From NCBI RefSeq assembly GCF_001557115.1, contig NZ_LSKQ01000015.1, positions 1-21,550 of the forward strand: DNA of 21,550 nt. Direction: 5' to 3'. Shown here piece by piece: positions 6,348 to 15,490 of the stretch. The notes under the pieces are model-generated. The model was not told the DNA's origin. It did not search any database and saw only the letters and a program-made list of their open reading frames with translations. The stretch's first letter is position 1; the number at the start of each line of letters is the position of its first letter. This stretch comes from Erythrobacter sp. CCH5-A1 (GTDB lineage: Bacteria > Pseudomonadota > Alphaproteobacteria > Sphingomonadales > Sphingomonadaceae). The position numbers and the translations under genes were made by a program.

Positions 6348-7139
6348 ATGCCCACTTCCGCCCTTCACGTCGCGCGCACCGGCCTCGAGGCCCAGGATGC
6401 GCGGATGCGCGTCATCGCCAACAACCTCGCCAATATCGGCACCACCGGCTTCAAGCGCGACCGGGTCGACTTCGCGACGCTCGCCTATCAGGAGCAGCGC
6501 AGCGCCGGCCAGCCCTCGACCGGGCAGACCGCCTTTGCGGTCGGGCTCAACCTGGGCACGGGGGTGCAGATCCAGGGGACGACCCGGATCCAGACGCAGG
6601 GGAACATGAACCCCACCGGCAACAGCCTCGACATCGCCTTGGACGGCGACGGGTTCTTCCAGGTCGAGCTGCCGGGCGGCGGCCAGCCGGGCTATACCCG
6701 CGCGGGCAACTTCACCCTGTCGAACGACGGCACGCTGATCACCTCGCAGGGCTATGCCTTGCAGCCGCCGATCCAGATCCCGGCGGGCGCGCAGTCGGTG
6801 ACCATCGCGCCTGACGGGACGGTAAGCGCGATCACGCCCGGCAATGCCGAGGCAACGCTGATCGGCCAGCTTTCGGTCGCGAGCTTCCTCAACCCGGCGG
6901 GCCTGCGCAATATCGGCGACAACTTCCTCGTCGAGACCGCCGCGAGCGGCCCGGCCGAAGTCGGCTTTGCCGGCGAGAACGGGCGGGGGCAGATCCGGCA
7001 GGGGATGCTCGAGGCGTCCAACGTCAACGTCGTCGAGGAGCTGGTCGAGATGATCGAGACCCAGCGCGCCTATGAGATCAATTCCAAGATGGTGAGCGCG
7101 GTCGACGAGATGCTGCGCAACGCCAACCAGACGCTGTGA
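6348..7139 (+). CDS. flgG: FlgG, distal rod protein
   Basis: FlgG (263 residues, close to the family's 260) makes the distal rod that passes through the L and P rings. Signatures are T-G-L-E-A-Q-D-A-R-M-R-V-I-A-N-N-L-A-N-I-G-T-T-G-F-K at the N-terminus and L-E-A-S-N-V-N-V-V-E-E-L-V-E-M-I-E-T-Q-R-A-Y-E at the C-terminus. GGAG sits 9 nt upstream of the ATG. Confidence 0.95.
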   Translation: MPTSALHVARTGLEAQDARMRVIANNLANIGTTGFKRDRVDFATLAYQEQRSAGQPSTGQTAFAVGLNLGTGVQIQGTTRIQTQGNMNPTGNSLDIALDGDGFFQVELPGGGQPGYTRAGNFTLSNDGTLITSQGYALQPPIQIPAGAQSVTIAPDGTVSAITPGNAEATLIGQLSVASFLNPAGLRNIGDNFLVETAASGPAEVGFAGENGRGQIRQGMLEASNVNVVEELVEMIETQRAYEINSKMVSAVDEMLRNANQTL

Positions 7140-7147
7140 GGCCGGTG

Positions 7148-7846
7148 ATGGAGGGTCGATTCATAATCCTGGCCGCGCCGCTGCTGCTTGCCGCCTGCGG
7201 CGGGCTGGGGGGCAAGGGGCCGCAAGCCGGCTTCACTGCGCCCCCGCCGCCGGGGGCGCCGCTGACCGCTGCGCCGCAAGACGGCGGAATGCCCGTGCCG
7301 CAGCCGGCGAGCGCCGGGGCGATCTTCCAGAGTTCGAACGGCTATTCGGGCCTGGTCACCGGCACCCGCGCCCGCCAGCTCGGCGACATGGTGACGATCA
7401 TCCTCACCGAAGCCACCGCCACCTCCAAGAGCACCACCGGCAAGACCAGCCGCGAAGGCAGCCTCGGCATCACCCCGCCGACCAAGGGCCCGCTCGATTT
7501 CCTCGACCCCGAAGCCCTTAAAGCTGCGGCCGAAGGGTCGTTCACCGGATCGGGCAATGCCGGACAGCAGAGCCGCCTCAACGGCGCCGTCGCTGTCACC
7601 ATCGCCGCGATCTACCCCAACGGGACCGCCGAAGTGGTCGGAGAAAAGCAGATGATGTTCAGCCAGGGCGACGAGTGGGTGCAATTCGCCGGCCGCATCC
7701 GGCTGGTCGATATCGACGGCGACAACCGCCTCGCCTCCTCGCAGGTCGCCAATGCCCGGATCATCTATTCGGGCAAGGGCGCCGTCCAGCAGGCGAGCCG
7801 CCCGGGCTGGCTCAGCCGCTTCTTCAACATGATCTCGCCGTTCTGA
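7148..7846 (+). CDS. flgH: FlgH, L-ring lipoprotein
   Basis: FlgH forms the L ring in the outer membrane. From the ATG at 7148 the protein starts M-E-G-R-F-I-I-L-A-A-P and reaches a lipobox L-L-A-A-C, so Cys17 is the expected lipidation site. A Pro/Gly/Ala-rich linker follows, then the conserved core A-R-Q-L-G-D-M-V-T-I-I-L-T-E-A-T-A-T-S-K-S-T. The C-terminal part has G-R-I-R-L-V-D-I-D-G-D-N and ends in F-N-M-I-S-P-F. GAGG lies 6 nt upstream of this ATG. A GTG in the same frame at 7136 would lengthen the signal region by four residues. Length 232 matches the family. Confidence 0.94.
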   Translation: MEGRFIILAAPLLLAACGGLGGKGPQAGFTAPPPPGAPLTAAPQDGGMPVPQPASAGAIFQSSNGYSGLVTGTRARQLGDMVTIILTEATATSKSTTGKTSREGSLGITPPTKGPLDFLDPEALKAAAEGSFTGSGNAGQQSRLNGAVAVTIAAIYPNGTAEVVGEKQMMFSQGDEWVQFAGRIRLVDIDGDNRLASSQVANARIIYSGKGAVQQASRPGWLSRFFNMISPF

Positions 7847-7860
7847 GGGAGCTTGCCGCC

Positions 7861-8976
7861 ATGAACCGCATCCGCATCCTCGCGCCGATCCTCTATCTCC
7901 TGATCGCGCTTGTCGCCGGGCAGATCCCGCTGCCCGCCAAGGCCGAGCGCATCCGCGATCTCGGCCAGTTCGAGGGGCTGCGCGCGAACCAGCTGACGGG
8001 CTACGGCATCGTCGTCGGCCTCGCGGGCACGGGGGACAACAACCTCGCCTATACCACCGAGGCGATGCGCGGGGTCTCGGGCCGGCTCGGCCTGCCGCTC
8101 CCGCCGGGGGTGAGCCCGACGCTGCGCAACGCGGCTGCGGTGATCGTCACCGCCGAGCTGCCCGCCTTCGCCAAGCCGGGGCAGCGGATCGACATCACCG
8201 TCTCGACCCTCGGGCAGGCGTCGTCCTTGCGCGGGGGCGCGCTGGTGCTGACCCCGCTCTATGGCGCGGACGGGCAGATCTATGCGATGGCGCAGGGCAA
8301 TGTCGCGGTCGGCGGGCTGGGGGTTTCGGGGCGGGACGGCTCGCAGGTCAGCGTCAATGTCGCGACCGTTGGCCGGATCGCCGACGGGGCGACTGTGGAG
8401 CGTGCGGTCGCCACCGGCTTCGACACCGCGCCCGCCTTGAAGTTCAACCTCCACAAGGCCGATTTCCTCACCGCCGCGCGCGTGCGCGATGCGATCAATG
8501 CGCGCTATCCGGGCATCGCCACCATCGCCGACGGCGTCTCGATCGCGCTCGCGCTGCCGCAGGGTAATGACGCGCGCTCGGGGCTGATGGCCGAGATCGA
8601 GATGCTCCCCGTCACGCCCGCGCCGGTCGCGGCGAAAGTGATCGTCAACAGCCGGACGGGAACCGTGGTGATCAACGATGCGGTGCGCCTCGCGCCTGCC
8701 GCGGTGAGCCACGGCAAGCTGGTGATCCGGATCGACGAGAACCCCACCGTGGTCCAGCCCGCGCCCTTCAGCCAGGGCCAGACCGCGGTCGAACAAGCCT
8801 CCGATATCAGCATCGAGGAGCAATCGAGCCGGGTCGCCTATGTCCCGGGCGCGGCTTCGCTCAACGAGATCGTCGACGCGCTGAATCTGCTGGGCGTGGG
8901 CGCGGCGGACCTCGTGGTGATCCTCGAAAGCCTGAAGCAGGCCGGCAGCCTGCAAGCCGAAATGGTGGTGCTGTGA
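7861..8976 (+). CDS. flgI: FlgI, P-ring protein
   Basis: FlgI forms the P ring in the periplasm/peptidoglycan. The 371-residue protein has a signal peptide ending near P-A-K-A, then the strongly conserved E-R-I-R-D-L-G-Q-F-E-G-L-R-A-N-Q-L-T-G-Y. It continues with V-G-L-A-G-T-G-D at about 53-60, the family's main signature. The C-terminus has N-E-I-V-D-A-L-N-L-L-G-V and ends near L-K-Q-A-G-S-L-Q-A-E. GAGGGAG lies upstream of the ATG. It follows flgH by 14 nt, and its assembly factor FlgA is encoded at the left of the window. Confidence 0.95.
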   Translation: MNRIRILAPILYLLIALVAGQIPLPAKAERIRDLGQFEGLRANQLTGYGIVVGLAGTGDNNLAYTTEAMRGVSGRLGLPLPPGVSPTLRNAAAVIVTAELPAFAKPGQRIDITVSTLGQASSLRGGALVLTPLYGADGQIYAMAQGNVAVGGLGVSGRDGSQVSVNVATVGRIADGATVERAVATGFDTAPALKFNLHKADFLTAARVRDAINARYPGIATIADGVSIALALPQGNDARSGLMAEIEMLPVTPAPVAAKVIVNSRTGTVVINDAVRLAPAAVSHGKLVIRIDENPTVVQPAPFSQGQTAVEQASDISIEEQSSRVAYVPGAASLNEIVDALNLLGVGAADLVVILESLKQAGSLQAEMVVL

Positions 8977-9272
8977 TGATCGGGCCCGTCAACCCCGCCC
9001 GCGCTGCTGCCGCCACGCTGACGCCCGAACAGGTCGAGCTGCGCAAGGCCGCCGAAGGCTTCGAGGCGATCATGGTGCGCAAGATGCTCGAAACCGCGCG
9101 CGCCGCCAGCTTCTCGGAGGAAACCCCGCTCACCGGCGGCGGGCTCAAGCAGTTCGAGGCGATGCGCGACGAGCACTTCGCCGACATCGCCGCAAAAGCG
9201 GGCGCCTTCGGGTTTGCCCGCAGTATCGAGGCGAGCCTCGCGCAATACCTCCCTGCCAAAGGTGACAGCTGA
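8976..9272 (+). CDS. flgJ: FlgJ-type rod-binding protein without muramidase domain
   Basis: A 98-residue protein with the rod-binding (FlgJ N-terminal) domain: A-A-E-G-F-E-A-I-M-V-R-K-M-L-E-T-A-R near residues 24-41 and a helical remainder. Dual-domain FlgJ of enterobacteria (about 310 residues) also has a C-terminal peptidoglycan hydrolase. Here that part is absent, as in many alphaproteobacteria, so a separate lytic enzyme must open the wall. The ATG at 8976 overlaps the flgI stop by 1 nt (TGATG), and its own stop overlaps flgK by 1 nt. Confidence 0.88.
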   Translation: MIGPVNPARAAAATLTPEQVELRKAAEGFEAIMVRKMLETARAASFSEETPLTGGGLKQFEAMRDEHFADIAAKAGAFGFARSIEASLAQYLPAKGDS

Positions 9273-10612
9273 TGCCGACCGCGATTTTCACCATTGCCCG
9301 CTCGGGGCTCACCGCGACCCGCCGCAGCCTCGAGCTGACGGCGCAGAACGTCGCGAATGCCGAGAACGCCGACTATTCGCGCCGCACCCTGACGCAGGGC
9401 GAGCTGGTGATGACCGGCAATATCGGCAACAACGCGCAGGATTCGCTGGGCGGGGTCAAGCCGGGGATCATCGAGCGCGCAGAAAGCGCGCTGGTGCAGC
9501 GCCAGGCGCGCGATTCGTCCTCGGCGCAGGCTGCGGCCGATGCGGAATTCCTCGCGATGAAGGAGGCCGAAAGCGCGCTCGAAACCTCGGGCGTCTATAC
9601 CGGCCTCGTCGATTTCGAGGCGGCGCTCACCCGGCTCCAGAACAACCCGACCGAGCCTGCGCTGCGCCTCTCCGCGCTGGAAGCCGGGCGCAAGATGGCG
9701 GGCAATTTCCGAATCGCCAACGGCACCCTCGCCAATGCCCGCAATCTGGTGCAGGCCGAGACCAGCGCCAAGACGCTGACCGTCAACGAGGTCGCGGGCG
9801 AGCTGGCCAAGATCAACGCCGACCTCGTCGGATCGCGCGAGGGCACAGCGGGGCGCGCGGCGCTGCTCGATGCGCGCGACAAGGCGCTGCGGAATCTCGC
9901 CAAGGAGTTCGGCATTTCGCCGACCATCAACGCCAACGGCACCGCCGATGTGGTGCTGAACGGCACCCCGCCGCTCGCGCTGGTGACGGGCGGCGCGGCA
10001 CAGACGCTGTCGACCACCTTCGCGGCGGACGGCACCGTGAGCTTTACTCTCGGCGGCACGCCCTTCGTTCCGGCAGGCGGAGCAATGACCGGCAGGGCGA
10101 ACGCACTGGCCGAAATGGCCGACCTTCAGGCGAGCCTCGATGGCCTCGCGGTCTCGGCGATCACTCTGTCGAACACCGCGCAGGGCAATGGTGTCGGGCT
10201 CGATGGCAATCCCGGCCCGGCCTTCTTCGCGGGCACGGGCGCAGGCAGCATCACCATGGTGCTCGCCAGCGCCGATGGGCTTGCGACCGCCCCTGCCGGC
10301 GCGCCTGCCGGAAGCCGCGACACGACCAACCTCGCTGCGCTGATCACTGCGCTGGGCGACACAAGCGGGCCGATCACCGGCACGGATTCGCTGCTGCTCG
10401 GCCTTTCCAGCCGCGTCTCCGCGCTCGAGACCCGCAAGGACGGCCTCGCCGTCGTCGCCGCCAGCGCCGAGGCAGAGCTGCTGCGCGAGACCGGCGTCGA
10501 TCTCGACACCGAGGCGGCCAATCTCGTCCGGCTGCAACAGGCTTTCGAGGCCAACAGCCGCGTGATCCAGGTCGCTGCCGAGCTGTTCGATACGGTTCTG
10601 GGCCTCAGGTAA
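9272..10612 (+). CDS. flgK: FlgK, hook-filament junction protein 1
   Basis: FlgK joins hook to filament. The N-terminus shows A-R-S-G-L-T-A-T-R-R-S-L-E-L-T-A-Q-N-V-A-N-A-E-N-A-D-Y-S-R-R, the family signature. The C-terminus shows G-V-D-L-D-T-E-A-A-N-L-V-R-L-Q-Q-A-F-E-A-N-S, also typical. At 446 residues it is at the small end for FlgK. It overlaps flgJ by 1 nt and precedes flgL by 12 nt. FlgN, its usual chaperone, may be encoded at the left edge. Confidence 0.93.
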   Translation: MPTAIFTIARSGLTATRRSLELTAQNVANAENADYSRRTLTQGELVMTGNIGNNAQDSLGGVKPGIIERAESALVQRQARDSSSAQAAADAEFLAMKEAESALETSGVYTGLVDFEAALTRLQNNPTEPALRLSALEAGRKMAGNFRIANGTLANARNLVQAETSAKTLTVNEVAGELAKINADLVGSREGTAGRAALLDARDKALRNLAKEFGISPTINANGTADVVLNGTPPLALVTGGAAQTLSTTFAADGTVSFTLGGTPFVPAGGAMTGRANALAEMADLQASLDGLAVSAITLSNTAQGNGVGLDGNPGPAFFAGTGAGSITMVLASADGLATAPAGAPAGSRDTTNLAALITALGDTSGPITGTDSLLLGLSSRVSALETRKDGLAVVAASAEAELLRETGVDLDTEAANLVRLQQAFEANSRVIQVAAELFDTVLGLR

Positions 10613-10624
10613 GGAGCACGCGCC

Positions 10625-11545
10625 ATGGGTTCGATCACCAATTCCGCCGGTTCCTATTTCAACCGCTCGCTCGCCCAGATGGCGGAGCTGCGCGCCGGGA
10701 TCGAGCGCACCCGCACGCAGATCGCGACGGGGCGCAAGATCGAGCGCGGTTCGCAGGACCCGGCCGTGGCCGCGCAGCTGCGCAGCGTCTCGCGGCGCGA
10801 GGCGCTGGCCGAGGTCGAGGGCGACAACGCCGCGCGGCTCGGGCAGGATCTGGGCGCGGCGGCGAACGAGGTGCAGGCGGTGACCGAATTGCTCCAGCGC
10901 GCGCGCGAACTCGCCGTGCAGGCGGCCAGCACCACCACCGGCGCCGATGGCCGCCGCGCGATCGCCTTTGAGCTCGAGCAGCTCCAGCAGGAATTGTTCA
11001 GCCGCTCCAACGCCGTCTCGCTGACCGGCGAGCCGCTGTTCGCGGGCCAATCGACCGGCACCGCCTTCACCCGCGATGCGGCGGGCAATGTCACCTATGC
11101 CGGCACCCCCGAAAGCGGCGCGGTGCCGGTCGCGCCGGGCACCGCGATCGAGCGCGGGCTGCCGGGGAGCGAGGTGTTCGAATTCGATCTCGGCGGCACG
11201 CCCTCGAGCGCCTTTGCAGTGCTCGGCGCGCTCACCACGGCCTTGCAGGGCGGGGCGGGCGATCCGGTCGCGGCGGCCAATGCCTCGCTTGCGGGGATCG
11301 ACGCCGCGCTCGATACCACTAACCGCGCGACCACCATTCTCGGCACCCGCATGGCGTGGGTCGAGCAGGTCGAGGAGCAGCAGGCCAATCGCAAGATCGC
11401 GCTCGCCGAGCGCCGCAGCCGCGTGGGCGATACCGATGTCGCCGATGCCATCGCGCGGCTCCAGCAATCGCTGACCGCACTCGAGGCGAGCCAGTCCGCC
11501 TTCGCCCGCGTCAGCTCGCTGACGCTGTTCGACGCGCTGCGCTAA
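10625..11545 (+). CDS. flgL: FlgL, hook-filament junction protein 3
   Basis: FlgL (306 residues) is a flagellin-like junction protein between FlgK and the filament. N-terminal helices include I-E-R-T-R-T-Q-I-A-T-G-R-K-I and S-Q-D-P-A-V-A-A-Q-L, the flagellin/FlgL pattern. The C-terminus (L-Q-Q-S-L-T-A-L-E-A-S-Q-S-A-F-A-R-V-S-S-L-T-L-F-D) is FlgL-like. AAGGAG lies 8 nt upstream of the ATG. Confidence 0.92.
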   Translation: MGSITNSAGSYFNRSLAQMAELRAGIERTRTQIATGRKIERGSQDPAVAAQLRSVSRREALAEVEGDNAARLGQDLGAAANEVQAVTELLQRARELAVQAASTTTGADGRRAIAFELEQLQQELFSRSNAVSLTGEPLFAGQSTGTAFTRDAAGNVTYAGTPESGAVPVAPGTAIERGLPGSEVFEFDLGGTPSSAFAVLGALTTALQGGAGDPVAAANASLAGIDAALDTTNRATTILGTRMAWVEQVEEQQANRKIALAERRSRVGDTDVADAIARLQQSLTALEASQSAFARVSSLTLFDALR

Positions 11546-11563
11546 ACCAGGGAGTCCAGGGTC

Positions 11564-12427
11564 GTGTTTGCTGCCATCGGCATTGTCGTTCTGCTGGCCA
11601 TGGTGTTCGGCGGGTTCATCCTCGCCGGGGGCGCCATGGGCCCGGTGCTCGCCGCGCTCCCCCTCGAATTCATGATGATCGGCGGCGCCGCGACCGGCGC
11701 GACGCTGATCGGCAACTCGATGCACGAGATCAAGCTCCTGGGCGCCGGCTTCGGGCGGGTGTTCAAGGGCCCCAAATACAACGACCAGGACCATATCGAC
11801 GCGATCGCGCTGACCTCAAAGCTGATGAAGCTGCTGCGCTCGGAAGGCGCGGTGGCGCTTGAAAGCCATGTCACCGAGCCTGGTTCCTCCACCCTGTTCT
11901 CCGAATATCCGCGCCTTCAGGCCGATCCGGTGGTCACCGCGATGATCTGCGATCCCCTGACGCTGATGGTGGTCTCCTCGGGCACGCTCGATACCCACGC
12001 GGTCGAGGACATCATCGACAGTTCGATCAAGACCCAGATGCACGAGATGGACGAGCCGCAGCACATGATCCAGTCGCTCGCCGACGCGCTGCCGGCGCTC
12101 GGGATCGTGGCGGCGGTGCTCGGGATCATCAAGACCATGGGCGCGATCGACCAGCCCCCGGCGGTGCTCGGCAAGATGATCGGTTCGGCGCTGGTGGGGA
12201 CCTTCCTCGGCGTGCTGCTCGCCTATGGCCTTGCCGGGCCGATCGGCGCGCGGCTCAAGCAGATCAACACCCACGACCAGCAGATCTTCCACTCGATCAA
12301 GCAGGTGATCATCGCCAGCCTCCACGGCTATCCGCAGCCGCTGGTGCTCGAGGCCGCGCGCTCGGGCCTGCCCCCGGCGCACCGCCCGAAGCTGACCGAT
12401 CTGCTCGACATGATGCGGGGCCGCTGA
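11564..12427 (+). CDS. motA: MotA, main flagellar stator channel
   Basis: MotA (287 residues, normal length) forms the pentamer around MotB and pushes on FliG using proton flow. Four membrane segments are visible. Two are near the start (I-G-I-V-V-L-L-A-M-V-F-G-G-F and the G-G-A-A-T-G-A region) and two lie in A-L-G-I-V-A-A-V-L-G-I-I-K-T-M-G and G-S-A-L-V-G-T-F-L-G-V-L-L-A-Y-G. The cytoplasmic loop between carries charged residues as expected for FliG contact. The start is GTG at 11564; the frame has no better codon and begins 18 nt after flgL. It ends 1 nt before the motB GTG. This is the classic stator, distinct from the shorter MotA-like protein at 2713-3387. Confidence 0.95.
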   Translation: MFAAIGIVVLLAMVFGGFILAGGAMGPVLAALPLEFMMIGGAATGATLIGNSMHEIKLLGAGFGRVFKGPKYNDQDHIDAIALTSKLMKLLRSEGAVALESHVTEPGSSTLFSEYPRLQADPVVTAMICDPLTLMVVSSGTLDTHAVEDIIDSSIKTQMHEMDEPQHMIQSLADALPALGIVAAVLGIIKTMGAIDQPPAVLGKMIGSALVGTFLGVLLAYGLAGPIGARLKQINTHDQQIFHSIKQVIIASLHGYPQPLVLEAARSGLPPAHRPKLTDLLDMMRGR

Positions 12428-12428
12428 G

Positions 12429-13340
12429 GTGGCGGACGCAGGCGGAGCCGTTCCGGCACCCATCATCGTCAAGAAGGTGACCATCGTCGAAGGCGGTCAC
12501 CACGGCGGGGCGTGGAAGGTCGCCTATGCCGACTTCGTGACCGCGATGATGGCCTTCTTCCTGCTGCTGTGGCTGCTGGGCGCCACGGAGGAAAAGCAGC
12601 GCAAGGGCATCGCCGACTATTTCACCCCGACGCTGGTCAAGCTGCGCAAGGAAAGCGCCGGCAGCAACGGGCTGTTGGGCGGCGCCTCGCTCACCGATCC
12701 CGACAACTACCCCAACCGCCAGGGCCAGACCGGATCGCGCACCATCACGATCCCGCGCGATGCCACCGGCGGACCGACTTCGACGGGCAAGGGTAACGAT
12801 TCGGAAGCCCGCAAGCTTCAGGAACTTCAGGAAAAGATCACCAAGAAACTCGCCCAGCGCCGCCAGACGAAGCAGCTTGCGCGGCAGGTGAGGGTGATGC
12901 GCTCGCCCGAAGGTATCCGCATCGATCTAATGGACGATGCCAACTTCTCGATGTTCGAACTCGGCACCACGATTCTCACCAAGCCCGCGCGCGAGCTGCT
13001 CGCGGTGATGAGCGAGACCCTGAAGGACGAGATGGCCCCGCTGATCGTGCGCGGTCACACCGATTCGCTGCCGTGGCGCGGCGGGGTGAAGACCAACAAC
13101 TGGTCGCTTTCCGCCGGACGCGCCGAGGCGACCCGCCAGGCGCTGGTGCTGGGCGGGGTGACGCAGACCCGCTTCGCCCGGATCGAGGGCGTGGCCGACA
13201 CCGAACCCCTCGTCGCCGACGATCCGGCCGATCCGAGGAACCGCCGCATCTCGCTGCTGCTGCTCGAACGGCGCGGCGCGGCCGTGGCCGGGCCCGAGCG
13301 CCCCTCGCCGCCGCAGGCGAAGGCCAAGGGCGCCAAGTAA
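12429..13340 (+). CDS. motB: MotB, main flagellar stator with peptidoglycan anchor
   Basis: MotB (303 residues) anchors the stator. It has an N-terminal cytoplasmic tail, a membrane helix starting W-K-V-A-Y-A-D-F-V-T-A-M-M-A-F-F, with the proton-carrying Asp at 35, and a periplasmic linker. The OmpA-like C-terminal domain has R-G-H-T-D at 208-212 and L-S-A-G-R-A-E-A-T-R downstream, the peptidoglycan-binding motif. The start is GTG at 12429, one nt after the motA stop. The last 20 residues are a Pro/Lys/Ala tail. It is the last gene of the operon; the convergent receptor gene ends 29 nt further on, and no clear terminator lies between. Confidence 0.95.
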   Translation: MADAGGAVPAPIIVKKVTIVEGGHHGGAWKVAYADFVTAMMAFFLLLWLLGATEEKQRKGIADYFTPTLVKLRKESAGSNGLLGGASLTDPDNYPNRQGQTGSRTITIPRDATGGPTSTGKGNDSEARKLQELQEKITKKLAQRRQTKQLARQVRVMRSPEGIRIDLMDDANFSMFELGTTILTKPARELLAVMSETLKDEMAPLIVRGHTDSLPWRGGVKTNNWSLSAGRAEATRQALVLGGVTQTRFARIEGVADTEPLVADDPADPRNRRISLLLLERRGAAVAGPERPSPPQAKAKGAK

Positions 13341-13369
13341 CGGCGGCGCTCACCCCCCCGCAGCAGGCC

Positions 13370-15448
13370 TTAGAAGGCCACGCGTGCCGTGAGGCGCGCA
13401 TTGATCGGCGCGCCGGTCGAGATGTTGTTGTTGTTGTGCGCGTCCGAGAAATAGGTCTCGTCGAGCAGGTTCTCGACGTTGAGCTGGAGCTCGAGCCTGT
13501 CGCTGGCCTTGAAGAACACCGCCGCATCGACGCGGGTGAAGGCGGGCAGGCGGGTGGTGGTCGGCGCCGTGCGGATCGCGGCGAACTGGCTCGACTGGTG
13601 GATGACGCCAAGGCCGAGCCCAAGCTTGCGGGTCGCCTCGTAGCGGTTCCACAGGGCGAACTGGTGTTCGGGCACTTGCGCAAGGGCCACGGCATCATTG
13701 CCGTTCAATCGGGCGTCCTGATAGGTGTAGGCGCCGCTCACCTGCCAGTCGGGCGTGATGCGCCCGGTCAGCGCCAGTTCCACCCCTTCGGTACGCGTCG
13801 CGCCGATGTTGATGGTGGCCGTGACGTTATTGGGGTCCGGCGTGGTCGCGTTGGTCCGGTCGAGCCGGAACAGCGCAACCGTGGCGTTGAGATCGGGGCG
13901 GATATCCCACTTGGCGCCGACTTCATAATTGGTGAAGCGTTCCGGGGCGAGGTTCTGCTGGGTGGTGCTGAGCGTCAGGAACTGGTCGCCCGAGCGCGGC
14001 AGGAACGACTGGCTGTAGCTGGTGTAGAGCGAGATATTGTCCTGCGGCTTGATAATCACCCCGATGCGCGGCGAGACGCGCTCGTCGGTGCGCGCGAAGG
14101 GGCGCGGCGTGCCGATCCGGTCGATGCCGTCGATCTCGAAGCGATCATACCGCAGCCCGACCACCAGATCGACATGCCGCCCGAGCCCGATCTGGTCCTG
14201 CACATAGGCCGAGAAGACCTTGACCTTCGATGCCGTGTCCCGCTGAAGCGCGCCCGGAGTCGCGGTCGGATAGACGATGTTGGCCAGATCGAGCGTGTTG
14301 CTCGACAGGATCAGGTCGCGGCGCTGGTTGGTCGAATCCTGATCGGCATATTCAAGGCCCATCAGGATCTTGTTGGTGACCGCGCCGATATCGACATCCC
14401 AGACGAGGTTGGTCTGGGCGATGAAGTTCTGCCGGGTTGTGGGATCGGTGTAGTCCGCCAGCGCCACGGTTCCGGTCTGGCCCGTGGCCGCGCCATTGGC
14501 GAAGACGTTGTCGTAGAACTTGTCGTAATCGCCATAGAGCAGCGTCGTCGACCAGTTGAGATTGTCCGCCAGATCGCCGTCGAGCCGCGCCTTGAGGATA
14601 TGCGCCTCGAGCCCGGTGCGGTTGACCCCCGGCACGCCGAAGAAGGTGTCGCGATAGCCTTCGATCGGGCGGTTGGGCTGCCCCGCAGCCGTGGCGATCG
14701 AGGGCACGCCGCGATCGGCGACGCGGTCGTCATGCACATATTCATAGGACAGGCCCGCCTTCCAGCCCCCGCCGAGATCGACGGCGAGGTAGGGGTTAAT
14801 CGCGTAGCGTTCGCCGCCGAAGAAATCGCGGTGATTGTCGAGATTCTCGTAGACGGCGTTGATGCGGAATGCCGCCTTCTCGCCGAGCGGTGCGTTGATG
14901 TCGGCCGCCACGTCCCATGCGCCGAAGGTGTTGACGCTGCCCGTTGCGCTGGCCGCGAGGGCATCGGTCGAAGGCGTCTTCTGCACCCGGTTGATGATCC
15001 CGCCGCTCCCGCCGCGGCCGAAGATCAGGGCGAAGGGCCCTTTGAGCACCTCGACCCGCTCGATGTTGTAGAGGCTGCGGAAATACTGGACGTCGTCGCG
15101 CACCCCGTCGAGGAAGAAATCGGCGGTGGTGTTCTGGCCGCGCAGGGTGATCTGGTCGCGGTTGCCTTCGCCCTGGCCGACGGTCGTGCCCGGCACATAG
15201 CGCAGCACATCGGCGATGCTACGGCTGGCCTGGTCGTCGAGCCGCTCGCGGGTGACCACAGAAATGGTCTGGGGGACGTCGAGCAGCGGCGTGTCGGTCT
15301 TGGTCGCGGTCACCGAATCGGTCGCAAGGTAGCCGTCGGCCTTGCCGATGACGATGATTTCGCCACCTTCCGCACTTTCGGCTTCCGCGGCATGGGCCAT
15401 GCCGGGCACTGCGAGGACGGCGACGGAAGCGAGGAGGATTGTTTTCAT
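13370..15448 (-). CDS. TonB-dependent siderophore receptor
   Basis: A 692-residue outer membrane receptor for ferric siderophores. A signal peptide ends near G-M-A-H-A, a TonB box-like E-I-I-V-I-G lies at about 30, and the plug follows (V-P-Q-T-I-S-V-V-T, then L-R-G-Q-N-T-T-A-D-F-F-L-D-G-V-R-D-D). V-E-V-L-K-G-P-F-A-L-I-F-G-R-G with G-G-I-I-N-R-V leads into the beta barrel, and the last residue is Phe as in outer membrane proteins. The V-P-Q-T-I and D-G-V-R-D-D pattern is that of Fiu/FhuE/FpvA-like siderophore receptors; the ligand cannot be named. AAAGG lies 7 nt upstream of the ATG. It sits between motB and flagellin and has no flagellar role that I know. Upstream iron-box-like sequence suggests iron control. 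Confidence 0.92.
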   Translation of the reverse strand: MKTILLASVAVLAVPGMAHAAEAESAEGGEIIVIGKADGYLATDSVTATKTDTPLLDVPQTISVVTRERLDDQASRSIADVLRYVPGTTVGQGEGNRDQITLRGQNTTADFFLDGVRDDVQYFRSLYNIERVEVLKGPFALIFGRGGSGGIINRVQKTPSTDALAASATGSVNTFGAWDVAADINAPLGEKAAFRINAVYENLDNHRDFFGGERYAINPYLAVDLGGGWKAGLSYEYVHDDRVADRGVPSIATAAGQPNRPIEGYRDTFFGVPGVNRTGLEAHILKARLDGDLADNLNWSTTLLYGDYDKFYDNVFANGAATGQTGTVALADYTDPTTRQNFIAQTNLVWDVDIGAVTNKILMGLEYADQDSTNQRRDLILSSNTLDLANIVYPTATPGALQRDTASKVKVFSAYVQDQIGLGRHVDLVVGLRYDRFEIDGIDRIGTPRPFARTDERVSPRIGVIIKPQDNISLYTSYSQSFLPRSGDQFLTLSTTQQNLAPERFTNYEVGAKWDIRPDLNATVALFRLDRTNATTPDPNNVTATINIGATRTEGVELALTGRITPDWQVSGAYTYQDARLNGNDAVALAQVPEHQFALWNRYEATRKLGLGLGVIHQSSQFAAIRTAPTTTRLPAFTRVDAAVFFKASDRLELQLNVENLLDETYFSDAHNNNNISTGAPINARLTARVAF

Positions 15449-15490
15449 GACGGGCCTTTGGCGCGGGTTGGATCGCGGGCGGGCTTACTG

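Noticed and set aside
8861..11794. A 977-codon open frame on the minus strand opposite flgI-motA
   Set aside because: It is the antisense of well-recognised flgI, flgJ, flgK, flgL and motA; its Arg/Gly/Ala-rich, low-complexity product has no domain. Long antisense frames are expected at this GC content.
13366..13379. GGCCTT-AG-AAGGCC near-palindrome at the receptor stop codon
   Set aside because: The loop is too small for a stable terminator hairpin and no T-run follows on either strand.
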